Assembly (NCBI GenBank): GCA_964035575.1
Contig: OZ037834.1
Coordinates: 2,015,598-2,079,597, forward strand
Direction of reading: 5' to 3'
From: Rhynchopus sp. YZ270_cl-10
Taxonomy: Eukaryota; Euglenozoa; Diplonemea; Diplonemida; Diplonemidae
DNA length: 64,000 nucleotides
Made by a program: the position numbers and the translations under genes
Shown: positions 10,538-20,660 of the stretch, piece after piece
Position numbering within the stretch: position 1 is the stretch's first letter
Layout: each line of letters opens with the position of its first letter
Notes under the pieces: generated by a model
What the model was told of the DNA's origin: nothing
What the model saw: only the letters and a program-made list of their open reading frames with translations
Databases searched by the model: none

Positions 10538-11116
10538 ATGGGGACACCATGGGACACCACTGTGTCTTCTCTGTTCACAACAGCAGCGGCGGACGACCTG
10601 GAGAAGTTCATGCGGGTGGAGGACTCCCCTGGTAGAGCTGCTGCGACATCGACCAAGCTACCTGCAGGCGACAGCTGGCTTGCCGGAGCGATAGAGACTG
10701 TGGAGGAGACGGGAGCCTATCGCCACAGCATACGCGCACCCTTACTGGACCACGACCCCGTGTCACCGTGGGAGTGGGATCGTACGCTGAAAGACGTGCT
10801 GATCACACCAGAAATACCGGGTGTCAGCAAGAGTGACTCTGCAAGGAGCAAAGAGAACCGGCAAAGGACGGAACTGGCTCTTGCGGCTCTGCCACCCCAC
10901 ACGGTACGCGTCTACACAGACGGATCCTTGCACACGGTAAACAGAACACCACGCGCTTCACTGACCACCAGACCAGCGCACCCCCAAGGAGGAGTGGGGG
11001 CCATCTTCTATCACAACGACGGCTCCACTACACCAAAGGGGGCACATCAAGCATCCAGTGGCGCAGGCACACTCTGCTCGGCCTATCAGGCAGAGCTGGT
11101 GGCACCTTGTAATTAG
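10538..11116 (+). pseudogene. Retrotransposon-type RNase H fragment inside hAT element
   Basis: The open frame gives about 192 aa. From about 10910 it reads VRVYTDGSLH, then GGVGAIFYHNDG, then SAYQAELVAP. This is the RNase HI order of a first strand with catalytic Asp (TDGS), a Gly-rich second strand and an Ala-Glu helix (AEL). The 110 residues before it (including PVSPWEW) look like the linker that joins reverse transcriptase to RNase H in non-LTR retrotransposons. The frame stops shortly after the catalytic Glu, so the last catalytic Asp is missing. I infer a 3' piece of a retrotransposon captured by, or inserted into, the hAT element. The first codons after ATG 10538 may still belong to the hAT remnant in another frame. 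Confidence 0.6.
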
Positions 11117-11215
11117 ACACCATGCGGTGTCTAATTACACCGTGCCTGCTGCCACTGAAAAGTTCAGCAAAGAGGAAAATACCACATTTTTTCGCAAAGA
11201 CATTTTTTTTTGCCT

Positions 11216-11249
<34 letters not shown>

Positions 11250-11492
11250 CCTGAAAAGCCAAAATTCACCACCGTTTTTTATTCGAGTTTAAAACGTTTA
11301 AAACAGTTTAAAACGTTTAGAATTTAAAACGTTTAAAACGTTTAGTTTAAAACTAGCGTTAGGAACACTGGGGGGTCCCCTTCCCCCTCACCCCTGCTCT
11401 CTTCTCCCCTATTTCCAACTCTTTCCCCCTTTTCCCGTGGGAGGTGGGAGGGCGACGGCGGCAATGCTGTTCCTTCCCATCTTCCCATTACC

Positions 11493-11589
11493 GCATTCGT
11501 ACAAATTATCGACCGTACTAAATGTTCGACCTTTTCAAGATTTTTTCTGGAAGTTCGACCTTTTTTTACGGGCAAACATTTTTACGAAC
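11493..11589. mobile_element. MITE, second copy of the 278-376 type
   Basis: Near-identical interior to 278-376 (TTCGACCTTTT twice, TTTTTTCTGGAAG between), with related but eroded ends (ATTCGTACAAATTAT and TTTTTACGAACAC). It sits between the hAT element and the large palindrome. Confidence 0.55.
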
Positions 11590-11615
11590 ACAATATTTTA
11601 ATCCTCCCCCCCCCT

Positions 11616-13265
11616 TAGGGGCGTCAGCCCTTAAGGAAATCCTTAAGAAACCTTGTCACAAAACCATATTTTTGAGTTTTAGGTTAAGAAATCCACTAAA
11701 ATAGTCGTATTTGGCCCCAAAACCACCTCCCGATCACAGAAATATGTCAATAAAACCACAGACGACCTTAACAGAGGCTTTGTTACCAAAAAAAATCGGT
11801 GTTTTTATGAAAAAACACCCCAAAACCACGTCACGCTCGCGTCACGCTATTCACCGATTTTCGAACCCTTTTTGAAATATGGCTCTAAGTTCCACCAAGT
11901 CCCTCTAAACACCCCAAAACCGCCTGGGTACCCCTCGGGATAGGTTCTGGGGTGAAAATATGTGGTTTTGGGGGCTTTTCTGGTCCCCAGAGGCGTCTCA
12001 GAGCTATTTGACACACCCAAAAGCTCCATTTTTTATCAAAAAATGCTTGCTTTTTTACCTTGTCATGAGCATTAACACCCTCAATGAGACCCCCAGAACG
12101 TCTCTAAAGTCCAAAAATCACCCCGGAATTGATTCCCGGACCTCATCATAGGTGGAGTACCATGTTTCTGGGGTCAAAAATGCGTTGTGGTCCATTACTG
12201 TTCCCCCTGACAATGAGCGATAGAGTAGCGATAGAATAGAAATATGACCACCTCCAGGAAACCAAAATTTTGACAAATAACACAAAAAAATGCGTACTAA
12301 GGTGTATAAACACCCTACACCGCCTGGGTACCCCTCAGGATAGGTTCTGGGGTGAAAATATGTGGCTTTGGGGGCTTTTCCGGCCCCCAAAGACGTCTCA
12401 GAGATATTTTTCACACCCAAAAACTGCAGTTTTATCCTACAGGGGTATAAGGGGGAGCTAAACTGCAGTTTTTGGGTGTGAAAAATATCTCTGAGACGTC
12501 TTTGGGGGCCGGAAAAGCCCCCAAAGCCACATATTTTCACCCCAGAACCTATCCTGAGGGGTACCCAGGCGGTGTAGGGTGTTTATACACCTTAGTACGC
12601 ATTTTTTTGTGTTATTTGTCAAAATTTTGGTTTCCTGGAGGTGGTCATATTTCTATTCTATCGCTACTCTATCGCTCATTGTCAGGGGGAACAGTAATGG
12701 ACCACAACGCATTTTTGACCCCAGAAACATGGTACTCCACCTATGATGAGGTCCGGGAATCAATTCCGGGGTGATTTTTGGACTTTAGAGACGTTCTGGG
12801 GGTCTCATTGAGGGTGTTAATGCTCATGACAAGGTAAAAAAGCAAGCATTTTTTGATAAAAAATGGAGCTTTTGGGTGTGTCAAATAGCTCTGAGACGCC
12901 TCTGGGGACCAGAAAAGCCCCCAAAACCACATATTTTCACCCCAGAACCTATCCCGAGGGGTACCCAGGCGGTTTTGGGGTGTTTAGAGGGACTTGGTGG
13001 AACTTAGAGCCATATTTCAAAAAGGGTTCGAAAATCGGTGAATAGCGTGACGCGAGCGTGACGTGGTTTTGGGGTGTTTTTTCATAAAAACACCGATTTT
13101 TTTTGGTAACAAAGCCTCTGTTAAGGTCGTCTGTGGTTTTATTGACATATTTCTGTGATCGGGAGGTGGTTTTGGGGCCAAATACGACTATTTTAGTGGA
13201 TTTCTTAACCTAAAACTCAAAAAAATGGTTTTGTGACAGAAAAACCCCCTAGGCTGACGCCCCTA
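11616..13265. mobile_element. 1.65-kb palindromic (foldback) transposon
   Basis: Left arm 11616-12433 and right arm 12461-13265 are reverse complements, with essentially no differences over the inner 780 or so bases and slight divergence at the outer ends. The spacer is 27 bases. Termini read TAGGGGCGTCAGCC. An exact 11-bp duplication TCCCCCCCCCT flanks it (11605-11615 and 13266-13276), so it inserted as a unit. Each arm also holds two direct copies of a block of about 105 bp (near 11915-12020 and 12315-12425 in the left arm, starting CCGCCTGGGTACCCCTC). No real gene: mirror-image ORFs of 63 and 100 codons are by-products of the symmetry. It is probably a non-autonomous relative of the adjacent 3.6-kb element, since both have TAGGGG ends, 11-bp duplications and C-tract targets. 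Confidence 0.85.
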
Positions 13266-13584
13266 TCCCCCCCCCTAGGGGGTCCGACTCCTAATAGACT
13301 TGTGTATAAAATTTCGTACAAAAAACCTTTTTTTCACGTTCTGACCATCTCCCGGGCAACTGCAGGTCATAAACACCCCCAGAATGGGTTTCTGGGGCAA
13401 GTGAGGCCGGTTTCTGACCGAAACACCTTCCGAAAATGGAAAAAATGGAAAAAATAGGCTTATTTGTGGCTATGTGCCCAAGGACGGTAAAACGGCCATT
13501 ATCACAAGAAGGGGGGATAGATGGGTGTTGCTTTTTTGTTGTATTGATGTAGCATGAGTGATTGAATACTTTGGGGGGGGGAGG

Positions 13585-15909
13585 CTAGGATGGTTTGGGG
13601 ACGTCTCCCTCATCATAGAGGTATCGTGCAAGCTCAGGTATGGTGTCACTTTTAGTGGTATAAACGATGCCACGTTCCTCACACTGTTCCTTAATATCAA
13701 GGTAACATGTGTCTTTGAGTTTGGCACAAATTTTGGATACCGAGGCTGTGCTATGAACCCGCCCCTGCACCTTAACATTTTTTTCTTTAAAAAAAGTACT
13801 GTACCGCACTGCGGCATCCCATATCTCAGGGGTCACAGACTGGGTAGAAAATCCCGTACTCTCTAGAGTCCCAATGTTATGCCTGTACATAGCAAGCATT
13901 GCAATACGGGGGGGGGTGGTATGTAACCCCAGGCGATCAAACAACATTGAAAAGGTACCGTGGTACCCCTCAACGAAGTCATTTGACGCCGGAGTTGCAA
14001 GGAGGTACTCCTCAGGAATGTGACTCAAGTCAGCATCCTTTGCAACAAAACGATCCCATGTCGCACACCCTTCCTCAACAACAGCAGCCATCATCTTGCG
14101 GAACCTCCGTCGGATCGCCTGTGTCCGTCCTGCCACTTTGAGTGCCTTCGCGACTGCCGGGCGGGTCTTCGTCGTCTCCACCCAGCTGGGGAAGGTGAGT
14201 GGGTCGGTGTCGGAGGTTGCAACGCATTGCAGCGAAACAATCTTCTCGCGAAGACCACCGTAACCTGAACGCGCAGTCTTCACGTTCTTCACTCCACCCT
14301 TCTTTGTCGCGACAAAGACTGCACTCATCCATGAGTGGATAAGGACACACGCGCTCATCTGCAGTAACATCGTTGGGTCCTTCAGCAGCAGGTCGAGCGC
14401 CTCGCTCCCAGGGATCAGCATCTCCCCTCTGCGGACCTGTGCCTCCGCTTCCTCGAACCGCGAGAAGAGGTTGTACGCGTTCGTGGCGGCCCACCCATAG
14501 CGGGTCCCCACCTCGCGAGTCACCTTGAACCCCTTCTTCGCACGACCTCCACCTTCAACGGCTGCACGTGACCGGTTGATAAGGCCAGTGTTCGTTGTGG
14601 AGGCCGTGGCAGAGGCGTCGCTGGCTGTGGCGAAGGTGCGCAAAGCCTTCTCCAGGGGGTCCTCCTTCATCTCCTTCATCGACTTCATCCCCTTGGCCTT
14701 GTGCAAGAAGAAACTTGCAGCCTGCTGCATACCGCCGACGGTGTTGCTCATTTTATGGCTAGAGCAGCCTGTCGACGGTACAGCATCCTTAGCTGAAGCG
14801 CCGATGCCGGTGGCCGCGTGGTCGACACAGTTGACCCAGTGCGCCACGGGGATGTGCATGTCTTTGCATGCTGTGCGGAACTCGTCGAGTTGTGCCGCCT
14901 TCGTCGCGTCACGCCCGTTCTCCCCGACTGTGACATGGCCGATGACTTGTCGTACGGTGTTGGGGGTCTTCCAATCGGCCACGTTGAGCGCAAAGGCTGA
15001 CGGCGTGTACCCCTTCGCCCCCCTCGAGCCGCTCGCCGAGTCCTGCGAGCACGTCGTCCCCCACTTCTTCCCAGCGTTCCGCACCTTCATCGCTTCGCAG
15101 AAGGGAACAAAAGAGAGGGGCCCAGAAACCCAGTCCCATTCTCCGATGGTGCTGACGGCGGGGGGCTCCATCTTCTCACCCGTCCACAGCTCAAGCTGTG
15201 ATGCCAAGATCGACCTGGTCGAATCGAGGCCGATGCCGTGGCTGCGCAGTTGGATGCACAGCATCTTGATGGGCAGATGCCATCGGTCACCCTGCGGGGA
15301 GGCGCCATGCGTCTTAGTGGGGATGGTGAGGTTGGTAAGGCGAACAATCTCCTGCTTTAAGGTTTCGATCTCCTGTTGTAGTAGCTCGACTCGGTCGTCT
15401 TGTCGCAATATTTTTTGATGCTGCGCTGCGACCTTCTTTTTGCGCTGCTGGTGGGTGTGGGCAGGTCTACCTGTCACGTGCAATGCTGGCGAGTCCGCGT
15501 CGGGGAAGAGTTCGACACCGCACTGTGATGGAGAACGGTTGGGCTTGTGTCGCTTCTCCGGGCTACGGGGGGTGCTGCCACCAGGCTCACTACGCCGTTT
15601 AGCCCTTTGTGGTGTCGTCTCCTCCTCTTCCTCCTCCTCCTCCTCCTCCTCGTCCTCCTCTTCTCCCGTATAATTGGAGTGGCTGCACGTCAAACACCAA
15701 ACCTGCACCCGCTGACCACTAACGGAGGGCCTCCTCTTGCAACACCCTAACTCATTTAGTGCCTTACTGAAGGGGAGATCTGGGGTCGTGTTGCAGTTGT
15801 AACGGATGCGCAGAGTTTCGAAATTCGTAGCATCTAACCCACACACGTCTCCCTTGCGCAGGGCAACCTTTCGCATAAGCTTCTGTGCCTCTATTCTTGC
15901 ACCATCCAT
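13585..15909 (-). CDS. Putative transposase, 774 aa, family not recognised
   Basis: This is the only long ORF on the - strand that is not a shadow, and it sits between transposon ends. Order of features from the N terminus: a Cys-pair region (GCCKRR, VWCLTCSHSN) that may bind zinc; a run of Glu (about residues 80-94); a basic Ser/Pro-rich segment; a coiled coil (about residues 190-215, RVELLQQEIETLKQEIVRL); a globular core with DATKAAQLDEF, VNCVDHAATG and CSSHKMSNTVGG; a segment ending SNDFVEGYHGTF; and a C-terminal SAP-like helix pair (LKDTCYLDIKEQCEERG, then IPELARYL), a fold used to bind DNA. An RNase H-like transposase core is inference from context. The frame is intact, so it may be recently active. 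Alternative: a host gene captured by the element. Confidence 0.7.
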   Translation of the reverse strand: MDGARIEAQKLMRKVALRKGDVCGLDATNFETLRIRYNCNTTPDLPFSKALNELGCCKRRPSVSGQRVQVWCLTCSHSNYTGEEEDEEEEEEEEEEETTPQRAKRRSEPGGSTPRSPEKRHKPNRSPSQCGVELFPDADSPALHVTGRPAHTHQQRKKKVAAQHQKILRQDDRVELLQQEIETLKQEIVRLTNLTIPTKTHGASPQGDRWHLPIKMLCIQLRSHGIGLDSTRSILASQLELWTGEKMEPPAVSTIGEWDWVSGPLSFVPFCEAMKVRNAGKKWGTTCSQDSASGSRGAKGYTPSAFALNVADWKTPNTVRQVIGHVTVGENGRDATKAAQLDEFRTACKDMHIPVAHWVNCVDHAATGIGASAKDAVPSTGCSSHKMSNTVGGMQQAASFFLHKAKGMKSMKEMKEDPLEKALRTFATASDASATASTTNTGLINRSRAAVEGGGRAKKGFKVTREVGTRYGWAATNAYNLFSRFEEAEAQVRRGEMLIPGSEALDLLLKDPTMLLQMSACVLIHSWMSAVFVATKKGGVKNVKTARSGYGGLREKIVSLQCVATSDTDPLTFPSWVETTKTRPAVAKALKVAGRTQAIRRRFRKMMAAVVEEGCATWDRFVAKDADLSHIPEEYLLATPASNDFVEGYHGTFSMLFDRLGLHTTPPRIAMLAMYRHNIGTLESTGFSTQSVTPEIWDAAVRYSTFFKEKNVKVQGRVHSTASVSKICAKLKDTCYLDIKEQCEERGIVYTTKSDTIPELARYLYDEGDVPKPS

Positions 15910-15921
15910 TATGATTTTGGG

Positions 15922-16640
15922 TGTTTTTTAAGACGATTTTCTGTCGTGTTTTTGCGGTGTTTGGGTGGGGATGTGGTGGAAATTTGGAACTATCTGGGCT
16001 CCCAGGGTCCTTTTTCGGGGGTTTTTGGCATTTCTTGACCCCTATATGGGTCAAACAGCATGCCGGAGTGCTGCCGGAGCGCTGCCATACCATTGCCATA
16101 CCATTTTTTTTGATGTAAAAACACCAAAAAAACACTTCCAAAAGTGTCAAATATGTCCAAAACAGGTTGGAATGGACTCACAGGCCACTTTTGGGGTATA
16201 TTTGTGCCAAAGGAGGTTTTGTGATGTCAAAAAATAGCCGTTTTTTTGCTTTTTTTTTGAAAAATCGCTATCGTCACACAGGCTCCATAATGACCTTTTT
16301 GAAAAAAGTGTGTTTTTTAAGACGATTTTCTGTCGTGTTTTTGCGGTGTTTGGGTGGGGATGTGGTGGAAATTTGGAACTATCTGGGTTCCCAGGGTCCT
16401 TTTTCGGGGGTTTTTGGCCATTTCTTGACCCCTATATGGGTCAAACAGCATGCTGGAATGCTGCCGGAGCGCGGTCAGGGTATTGCCAGGGTATTTTTTT
16501 GGACATAAAAACACCAAAAAAACACTTCCAAAAGTGTCAAATATGTCCAAAACAGGTTGGAATGGACTCACGGGCCACTTTTGGGGTATATTTGTGCCAA
16601 AGGAGGTTTTGTGATGTCAAAAAATAACCATTTTTTTGGT
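15922..16640. repeat. Direct duplication of about 0.33 kb
   Basis: The block from about 15922 to 16250, starting TTTTTTAAGACGATTTTCTG, recurs from about 16313 to 16640 with few changes. The clearest difference is CATACCATTGCCATACC versus CAGGGTATTGCCAGGGT. Both copies lie inside the 3.6-kb element upstream of its ORF and could hold regulatory or transposase-binding sites. Confidence 0.7.
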
Positions 16641-16887
16641 TTTTTCTTGAAAAAACGCTATTTTGCCCAAAATGGCCAAAAGCGTCAAAAAGCCGTTTTT
16701 TCACTATTTTTTCCCATTTTTTTGTATTCTGGGGTGGCTTCTGGGTCGTTTTTCGGCCCACAGGCCCCCTGTGACCCACTCTGAGGGTGTTTTTCACCCG
16801 CAGTTGCCTTGGAAATGACCAGAAGTTTAATAATGAGTTTTTTGTACGGTAATTTTACTCACAGTCGGACCCCCTAATCCCCCCCCC

Positions 16888-17818
16888 TCCCTCCCCTCCT
16901 TCACCTCCCCCCACAGTGTGCTGCGCCCGCAAGAGGCGTTTGTACCCTTGAACTTCGATTCCTTTAGGTGAGCAAAGCACAGAGAGAGGCTTGGGCACCA
17001 TTGCATCATCAACGTTTATATGTTTGTTCCTCGGACATCTTTTTTTGACAGCCTTTTGGAAGAACGTCCTTTACCAGAGTGAGGTTTTGTGTTGGTGTCG
17101 TACTTAGGTTCCATTTTTGCAGAGCTTTTTCTTGTAGACTTCTCTGCGCTCTGGTATTTGGAATTTCGTTCTTTTGGTGTTGTCGCGAATCCAACGTACA
17201 TTTTTTGTTAAAGATGCTGGATACGAGAAAGATGGCTGCTTTTTTCCCTTATTTGTTTCATTCATTTCCATTCTCGCTTTTGAAAAGAACAATAAAAAAA
17301 GAACGGATACTTTGTTTATTGTCGTTACAAATGGTGTGGCTGGCGACCCCCAAAATAGCAGAAAATAGCAGAAAATAGCACCGGAGGAGCCTCCTCTGCA
17401 GAGTCAAGAAGAAGACTTTCGTGCCGATGGATTTGTCGACTGTCCATCTTCCGCTTCCGCAGCCGTGTCACCACATTCGAGAGAACAGGGTCGCGCGACA
17501 ACCAAGCCACACCAACAAATCTTTTCCTCGGAGGCCGCCTTCGGGATAATGTGATACATTTACCCCCCTCTTTTCCCCCCTTCTCTCCCGAAATCCCATT
17601 CACAAACACACACACAGCGTATACACACCCCATTGTTTCTCTTTTTCTCTTGCCCCCCTCCATACCCCCAGACCCCCATACCCCCACACCACCTTCCACT
17701 CATATTTCAAGTACCTCCCGAACGACCTTTATCACTTCTTCTCAACCTTTTTTCTTTCTGTGTTTTTCCTCTCAACTCTCAACTCTCCACTATGCGTGAA
17801 TAAGGGGGGGGGGGGGGG
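16888..17818. other. Intergenic, no gene seen
   Basis: Flank between the transposon island and the membrane-protein gene. It is C-rich at both ends and contains a triple AAAATAGCAG run near 17350 and a solo TGGTGTGGCT motif near 17330. ORFs below 125 codons on both strands show no coding character. Confidence 0.5.
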
Positions 17819-17842
17819 TTTTTTTTTTCTCTCTTTTTTCAG
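17819..17842 (+). promoter_or_regulatory. Pyrimidine tract plus AG, likely trans-splice acceptor
   Basis: A run of T and C ending TTTTTTCAG at 17842 lies 26 bases before the first ATG of the next gene. In Euglenozoa such a tract marks spliced-leader addition. That use is inference from layout. Confidence 0.5.
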
Positions 17843-17868
17843 TTTTGGTTGGTGGGCTTATCTTTTTG

Positions 17869-19482
17869 ATGTTGTGTTTAGTTTGCATTTTTCTAGTGGG
17901 AATAGGGCATGTATCGTCTACACCGTTTGGTGTTGAGGAGAACAGCAGCGTCACAGCTCCTCCCAGTCTTTCGCAGGCGGAGGTGATGCCGTTGTGGTGC
18001 GACCCTTTGGGTGAGAGCAGGGATTTTGCGTCGTTGGCGGCGCTTGTTGCTGGGGCAGCTTTTAATGGCGCGGTGATGCAGGCAAATCAGCTGGTTGTTG
18101 TTACATCGGCGTGCAACCGGGCCCCCATTGAGGTTCCTCCCTCCGATGCTCCAGAGACGGAATCGCCAGAAACGTTGGCTCCAGGAGATACTGCGGCCCC
18201 TCATGTGTCTCCTCCTGTCCCTCCACCGTATCAAGTCGCGTTGCCAAAGGTGTTTCATCCAACAGGAGTTGCAGTAGGTCCGGAAGGGAGGAGATCTTCG
18301 GAGGCAGGTGCAGTGCTGTTGGGGCTTGGCATGCTTGCAGGGTCTGTGGTGGTGTGGCGTGTGCTGGGGATGGTGCTCGGGGTGGTCTTGCCGAGGATCG
18401 ATACATCTGCCGTCTTTTCTGTCCCTCCAGACCCGTATGCGCTGGCAAGGTTCCCTTCCGCCCCTATCTTTGTGTTAAAATGGTGCTACCAAGGCTGCAC
18501 CTTGGCAGCATTCTCGCTTTGCATTTATGGGTTTTCGGAGAGGCAAATTGTTCTTGGCGGGGTAGCGCTTTTTGTTTGCATGGTGCTTCCAATGGTCATT
18601 CTGTTTGTAATTCGCTATGAAGTGCCATCTTCTGCGATTGTTGTGAATGTACCGGAAACGGGGTTGATCTCGTCCGTTTTGTTTGGAGATGGGGAATGGA
18701 TATCGAGAGACCCAAAACGGCAGGTTGCTTCTCAGTGGGGATGCGTTGTGCGGCCGTTCACGGAAAAGCGGGTATGGTTTGGGACGATATATTTTGCATC
18801 GTCCTTTGCGTTAAGCGGGATGAGCTCTGTTCGAGTGGATACTTCTGTGGAATGTGCGCATATCAGAAGCGCGCAGAGTGTTCTTTTCGCGTTATGCCTT
18901 ATCTCTGAGGTAGCAGCGCAACCACATGCCCGACCACGTGACGCGATCCTCACCTTCATGATTTATGCGGCAAACTGCGTCGCTACAGCGCTCCTTTCCG
19001 TTGCCTACCACACGCACACTACATTCCCCCATGAAGTCGCAGTTCATCTTCTCCAAGGCAGTGCTGTGCTCATCATCACAAAAATCGTTCTTGATTTGCT
19101 CTGCGGCAGCTATCTCCTATGGAGTGGACGACGGAGGCATTTAGAGCAAGACTTCTGGGAAATGCAAGAGGAAGGAGAGGGTGAGGGGGACGGCGAGGGG
19201 GTACCCATGGAGTCGCAAAAGAAGCGGTGCGAAGTGATTGCGCCAGGGATGGGCGGGGTGGTGGCGTCGGAGCTGTGCCTGCCGTCTTTGTTGCGGACTG
19301 TGCCCTCGGATTCTGGAGGGGTGGGGTTAGGGGGAACAGGGGCATCTGGGGGCAGTCTCTGGGGTGGTGGGCGGCAAGGTACGGACGACACGCTCGCATC
19401 GTCCCCGGCGAAGTTCCCCCTTCTTGCGGCAGAGCCTGTCGTGCTCAGCCCTCTGGCGCGCAGCGGGGGGTCGTTGTTGTAA
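17869..19482 (+). CDS. Multispanning membrane protein with Pro/Thr-rich stalk
   Basis: About 537 aa from the first true ATG; the frame is open a little further upstream but without an ATG. Family not recognised. The N terminus is a signal peptide or anchor (MLCLVCIFLVGIGHVSS). Residues about 20-150 are a luminal or extracellular segment with two Cys and a Pro/Glu/Thr linker (DAPETESPETLAPGD) like that of the multicopper oxidase at 50827. After that come roughly seven hydrophobic segments, for example AGAVLLGLGMLAGSVVVW, LGGVALFVCMVLPMVILF and a late one around VLIITKIVLDLLCGSYLL, with a soluble loop between. The C-terminal 90 or so residues are acidic, then Gly/Ser-rich, presumably cytoplasmic. 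The layout suggests a surface or endomembrane protein; transporter or receptor cannot be told apart. Confidence 0.75.
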   Translation: MLCLVCIFLVGIGHVSSTPFGVEENSSVTAPPSLSQAEVMPLWCDPLGESRDFASLAALVAGAAFNGAVMQANQLVVVTSACNRAPIEVPPSDAPETESPETLAPGDTAAPHVSPPVPPPYQVALPKVFHPTGVAVGPEGRRSSEAGAVLLGLGMLAGSVVVWRVLGMVLGVVLPRIDTSAVFSVPPDPYALARFPSAPIFVLKWCYQGCTLAAFSLCIYGFSERQIVLGGVALFVCMVLPMVILFVIRYEVPSSAIVVNVPETGLISSVLFGDGEWISRDPKRQVASQWGCVVRPFTEKRVWFGTIYFASSFALSGMSSVRVDTSVECAHIRSAQSVLFALCLISEVAAQPHARPRDAILTFMIYAANCVATALLSVAYHTHTTFPHEVAVHLLQGSAVLIITKIVLDLLCGSYLLWSGRRRHLEQDFWEMQEEGEGEGDGEGVPMESQKKRCEVIAPGMGGVVASELCLPSLLRTVPSDSGGVGLGGTGASGGSLWGGGRQGTDDTLASSPAKFPLLAAEPVVLSPLARSGGSLL

Positions 19483-19498
19483 AAAGTCTATTTTTTTG

Positions 19499-19550
19499 TG
19501 CTTTCATCCGGATGGCTGGCATAGTGAGTCAATCGGAGGTGTGTGTGTGT
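19499..19550 (+). repeat. Dispersed repeat D, copy 1
   Basis: Reads GTGCTTTCATCCGGATGGCT, then GGCAT, GTGAGTCAATCGGAGGTG. Other copies are at 23137, 40895, 43908 and 56659. The copies are short, usually T-tract flanked and always in the same orientation. Confidence 0.6.
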
Positions 19551-20491
19551 TTGATAACTAGTAGGGGTAATTCTTGCTCAGAATATGGCCCCAATGTGCG
19601 TGTGTGTGTTTCAGACCAAGTTACCTAGGGTATTTCGTGTTAATTAAATCAAGGCCGCACTTGCAAGGAGTGGTGCGCGCTTTAGAAGTAATTTATTTGT
19701 TTTCATCATTTACCGTCGGGGGCACGGGGTCCTGAGCGGACCCTGCGATGCCCAACTCGCTGAAGGGGAGGTGTCGTCACTCACCTGGGTCCATCATCAT
19801 GCCAAGGGATCTAGTCTTGGCATTCCGGAGCTGCTGCCCCTGTGTGTGTGTGTGTGTGTGTATACACCAATAACTATCTTTTTGAGGTGGTGCCTTTTTC
19901 CTCTGGCATATTCATCTTCGACTGTTGATTTGAGGATAAGTTCCGTCTATGTAAACACCCCGAATGCGTGCCCCGAATCCAGGAGGTGACGAACCACACG
20001 GGGGGTGGCCTTGGTTCAGATTAACGTTTTTGTTTTTTTTAGCGGTGGTTCCTAAACCTGGGAGAGAAAAGGACACATCAAAATGTAGAGATCATCTGTG
20101 CAGGTAGGGAAGTCGTCTCACATCGTTGACGTGTCAGTTTTTTTTTTAAACCAAGCAGGAAGCATTGTATAATGAGTCCACAGCAGTAGGTAGTGCTGTC
20201 GTAGCTGGCGTGCGACCCTGTGTGTGATTACTTCTGTTTTTTTGTTTTGTTTTGTTTTGCGTGATTCGATTGAAAATATTATCTTATTTTCCTTCTAAAA
20301 AATTGCGTGCACAAGAGACATTCTTTATCCTTCGTTTTCTTGTTCTGTTTTTTTTTTTTTTTGCTGTGCCCAACGTCCTATGGATGGTGAGGCATTTGCA
20401 CTTTCCACTTCTCCTTTGTGCTCTTGGGGTGGCTAGGCGGATAACACAGAAGCACTCACAGGTGATCCACAGATGAAAAGGAGAAGACGAA

Positions 20492-20557
20492 GTGGAGATT
20501 GCACAACTGTGGGCAACACAAACCCGAGGCAACTACACTACTCCAACAATTTATCAA
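20492..20557 (+). repeat. Dispersed repeat C, copy 1
   Basis: Order: GTGGAGATTGCACAACTGTG, then GGCAAC, CGAGGCAACTACACTA, CAACAATTTATCAA, A-rich tail. Five copies in the window, all + orientation. The A-rich 3' end resembles a short retroposed element. Confidence 0.65.
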
Positions 20558-20660
20558 GAGAAGAAAAAAATAGTGGAGCACACTCTAGGGTGGCTACACT
20601 AATACAACCAAGTTTTCAAAAAAAAAACATTCGGGTTGGATCTTTTTTTGTGATGTTTCC

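Larger units (their letters stand above)
9941..11370. mobile_element. hAT-superfamily transposon, decayed, 1430 bp
   Basis: Ends are inverted repeats beginning CAGTGTTCCTAA (9941-9952 and 11359-11370), followed by arrays of TTTAAAACG-type units on both sides. An exact 8-bp duplication GGGGGTCC flanks it (9933-9940 and 11371-11378). CAGTG ends plus 8-bp duplications are the hAT signature. The left part carries broken pieces of a hAT-type transposase, the right part a retrotransposon-type RNase H fragment, and there is a poly-A run at 11219-11246. A 13-bp perfect hairpin (GTAATTAGACACC and its complement) lies at about 11107-11137. The element cannot encode a working transposase. Confidence 0.88.
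13276..16876 (-). mobile_element. 3.6-kb DNA transposon with putative transposase
   Basis: Terminal inverted repeats begin TAGGGGGTCCGACT (13276-13289 and 16863-16876), with further partial similarity inward (GTACAAAAAAC). An 11-bp duplication ATCCCCCCCCC flanks it (13265-13275 and 16877-16887). Its left duplication includes the last base of the palindromic element, so it inserted after that element, exactly at its right junction. It contains one long ORF on the - strand and a 0.33-kb direct duplication. Superfamily uncertain: duplication length fits Mutator-like elements, but the protein has no Mutator motif I could identify. Confidence 0.75.

Noticed and set aside
12118-12774. Identical 100- and 140-codon ORFs on both strands
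   Set aside because: They are mirror products of the palindrome's two arms; no start context or protein character.
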